DNA from: Hyphomicrobiales bacterium
GTDB lineage: Bacteria > Pseudomonadota > Alphaproteobacteria > Rhizobiales > Rhizobiaceae
DNA length: 32,132 nucleotides
Reading direction: 5' to 3'
Assembly (NCBI GenBank): GCA_900472295.1
Contig: UCIA01000041.1
Coordinates: 4,994-37,125, forward strand
Both the position numbers and the translations under genes were made by a program. The notes under the pieces were generated by a model that was given only the letters and a program-made list of their open reading frames with translations, ran no database searches and was not told the DNA's origin. Of the stretch, positions 31,600 to 32,132 are shown in pieces. Position 1 is the first letter of the stretch. Every line of letters starts with the position of its first letter.

Positions 31600-32132
31600 A
31601 TGAAAATCAAGACATACACACTCGCAGCCTTGGCCCTCGGCCTCCTGTGCCCTCTTTCCGCCCACGCGCAAGCCGACGGCTCCTCCCACGGTGGCGGCCG
31701 CGACGGCCGCATGGCGCGCGAGCAGACGCTCCGCACCCCCAGTGGCACCATCACCTTTGGTGGCTTGACCGCCAACGGCCGCGCCGAACTCAACCGCATC
31801 AACGCCATGGGCACGATTAACGATCACGTCGGCGACAACGACGACAAAAAGGCGAAGTGCGCTCCGGTGCAAACCCCTGACTGTGGGCCTCATGCCCATC
31901 TCGTCGGCGGCGGCATGAGAGGCGGCTGCACGGTGGCCAGCATCTGTGTTCCGGATATGATCAGCGATCACGTCGGCGATGGGCCCGATGAGAAGGCCAA
32001 ATGCGCTCCGGTGCAAACCCCGAACTGCGGCCCCCGTTTCCACCTCGTAGGCGGCGGCATGGCCAACGGCTGCCCTGTGGCCAGCATCTGTGTTCCGGAT
32101 ATGATCAACGATCACGTCGGCGATGGCCCCGA
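31600..32132 (+). CDS. Secreted Cys-rich tandem-repeat protein, partial (runs off the window)
   Basis: The frame opens MKIKTYTLAALALGLLCP with a signal peptide ending AHAQA (about residue 25), followed by a Gly/Ser/His-rich stretch. Then come 48-residue tandem repeats: INDHVGD, KAKCAPVQTPDCGP, HLVGGGM, GCTVASICVPDM. Two full units and the start of a third are visible, each with four cysteines. That suggests two disulphides per unit in the periplasm or outside. No stop is reached by 32132, so at least 177 residues are coded. The minus-strand open frame over the same bases (31504-32115) lacks a ribosome site and is a repeat shadow. The family is not recognised. Confidence 0.75.
   Translation, partial: MKIKTYTLAALALGLLCPLSAHAQADGSSHGGGRDGRMAREQTLRTPSGTITFGGLTANGRAELNRINAMGTINDHVGDNDDKKAKCAPVQTPDCGPHAHLVGGGMRGGCTVASICVPDMISDHVGDGPDEKAKCAPVQTPNCGPRFHLVGGGMANGCPVASICVPDMINDHVGDGP

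Noticed and set aside
31504..32115. A 203-codon minus-strand frame at the right edge
   Set aside because: The plus strand over the same bases has a signal peptide, regular cysteine repeats and a consensus promoter. The minus frame's repeats are only the complement of these.

Overview
The window looks like a GC-rich alphaproteobacterial chromosome, most likely Hyphomicrobiales (Rhizobiales), close to Mesorhizobium or Aminobacter. This rests on the sequence and length of RpoB (1378 aa) and RpoC (1398 aa), the gene order, and an intergenic palindromic repeat at the left edge. Genus-level placement is inference.

Region 1 (1-13.45 kb) is core genome, all on the minus strand. In transcription order it runs secE, nusG, rplK, rplA, rplJ, rplL, rpoB, rpoC, a rho-independent terminator, and then an O-methyltransferase gene. 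It supplies the protein-export channel subunit SecE, the elongation factor NusG, ribosomal stalk and L1-arm proteins, and the two large RNA polymerase subunits. Several gaps hold strong hairpins that probably act in processing or attenuation.

Region 2 (13.45 kb to the right edge) is accessory DNA. It begins at the 3' half of a tRNA-Trp gene whose 5' half is missing, as expected at the edge of an element integrated in tRNA-Trp. Next is one very large minus-strand gene (1617 aa) built like an antiviral STAND (Avs-type) protein: an N-terminal PD-(D/E)xK/Cap4-like nuclease domain, a central STAND NTPase and a long C-terminal sensor-like part. At 18.96 kb there is a second tRNA 3' fragment, from tRNA-Val. 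Nearly identical 20-bp repeats lie on both sides of it, and a tyrosine recombinase gene follows. This resembles an intact phage/ICE-type attP inside the island, so the island may be composite.

Right of the integrase lie two tandemly duplicated leucine-rich-repeat genes, each with the same promoter, two-hairpin leader and terminator. Small genes follow, including a HEPN-like one. A tight four-gene plus-strand run (24.19-26.92 kb) encodes a winged-helix-like protein, a DUF4238 protein, a small PD-(D/E)xK nuclease-like protein and a protein with an R-N-KH signature. The last two junctions are 4-base overlaps. This run is the best candidate for an undescribed, probably defence-related, operon.

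The right end carries two divergent genes for secreted repeat proteins. One is a 1343-aa fibre/adhesin-like protein with a 14-unit, 16-residue repeat block. The other is a Cys-rich 48-residue-repeat protein that runs off the window and appears to be expressed from a near-leaderless promoter. Between them is a frameshifted gene remnant.
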